Shown: one piece after another, positions 43,657-43,783 of the stretch
How the letters are laid out: each line of letters starts with the position of its first letter
How positions within the stretch are numbered: position 1 is the first letter of the stretch
Source of the DNA: Herbaspirillum frisingense
GTDB lineage: Bacteria > Pseudomonadota > Gammaproteobacteria > Burkholderiales > Burkholderiaceae_D
Reading direction: 5' to 3'
DNA length: 43,783 bases
Assembly: GCA_009914615.1 (NCBI GenBank)
Contig: WNDX01000014.1
Location: 1 to 43,783, forward strand
The notes under the pieces: model-generated
Database searches by the model: none
The model's input: the letters and a program-made list of their open reading frames with translations, nothing else
What the model was told of the DNA's origin: nothing
Translations under genes and position numbers: made by a program

Positions 43657-43783
43657 ATCGGGATAGGGGCGGCCAGAACCTGGCCGATCCCCTCCCACAC
43701 CACCCGGCGTGCGGGTCCGCACCGGGCGGTTCGAGTCGTTGAGGTCAACAGAGCCGAGGTACCCCAAGCCGGTCGAAGTAGGC
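43657..43783 (-). mobile_element. 3' end of a group II intron (partial, minus strand)
   Basis: On the minus strand, 43699-43730 folds like intron domain V: a 9-base lower stem (ACCGCCCGG with CCGGGTGGT), a 2-base bulge and a short upper stem TGCG/CGCA. Domain VI follows as GGGAGGGG...CCCCTATCCC, with an unpaired A at 43664. Seven bases on gives a 3' splice site after 43657. A reading frame ending at 43745 just upstream fits the end of an intron-encoded maturase. The loop is not a GNRA and the start of domain V differs from AGC, so this is likely but not certain. Confidence 0.6.
43745..43783 (-). CDS. possible C-terminus of a group II intron reverse transcriptase/maturase (partial)
   Basis: Only the last 12 codons and the stop are in the window: AYFDRLGVPRLC. 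The place, just upstream of a domain V-like hairpin, is where intron-encoded maturases end. Too little is visible to be sure. Confidence 0.4.
   Translation of the reverse strand, partial: AYFDRLGVPRLC

Overview
The window is GC-rich chromosomal DNA from a betaproteobacterium. Its gene orders (kdsD-kdsC-lptC-lptA-lptB-rpoN-hpf, and uvrA / MFS / ssb) point to Burkholderiales, most likely Oxalobacteraceae such as Herbaspirillum. That assignment is an inference from gene order and protein character, not a database match. No rRNA, tRNA or CRISPR array was seen. Both edges carry mobile DNA: an IS3-family end at the left and what looks like the 3' end of a group II intron at the right.

Left part (1-5700). 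The IS3 element (orfA, minus strand) ends at about position 323, inside the 5' end of an orphan gene for a homodimeric pyruvate-dehydrogenase-type E1 (AceE/MdeB family). The native start of that gene is lost. Next come an SDR oxidoreductase and, on the minus strand, grxD-ubiX and hpf. From 5836 to 11027 lies the minus-strand housekeeping operon kdsD-kdsC-lptC-lptA-lptB-rpoN, which makes Kdo precursor, moves LPS across the envelope and encodes sigma-54. Divergent from it are a CPA2 cation/proton antiporter and an AEC transporter, followed by a methyl-accepting chemotaxis protein ending in a CheR/CheB-tether-like pentapeptide.

Middle part (16279-24486). A PhyH-type oxygenase, uvrA and an ArnT-like membrane glycosyltransferase are on the minus strand. 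An MFS transporter and ssb are on the plus strand. A gene-free stretch of about 0.9 kb, partly AT-rich, follows.

Right part (25300-40305). A single tightly packed plus-strand operon encodes cellulose synthesis and, by family membership, cellulose acetylation. Its order is bcsQ-like, bcsA, bcsB, bcsZ, bcsC, wssF, wssG (AlgF family), wssH (AlgI family MBOAT) and wssI (AlgJ/AlgX family), the same as the wss operon of Pseudomonas fluorescens SBW25. BcsA polymerises and exports glucan under c-di-GMP control (its PilZ motifs are intact). BcsB and BcsC carry the chain through the periplasm and outer membrane, and BcsZ trims it. WssFGHI would O-acetylate it. Two oddities stand out. The first gene looks like a BcsP-like N-terminus joined to a BcsQ ATPase. 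The AlgI-type acetyltransferase is split into two overlapping frames, and the second piece carries the family's normal C-terminal end.

After the operon come an unrecognised gene, then minus-strand genes for a DUF1810 protein and a small lipoprotein. A LysR regulator is divergent from a siderophore-interacting flavoprotein, with a palindromic candidate operator between them.
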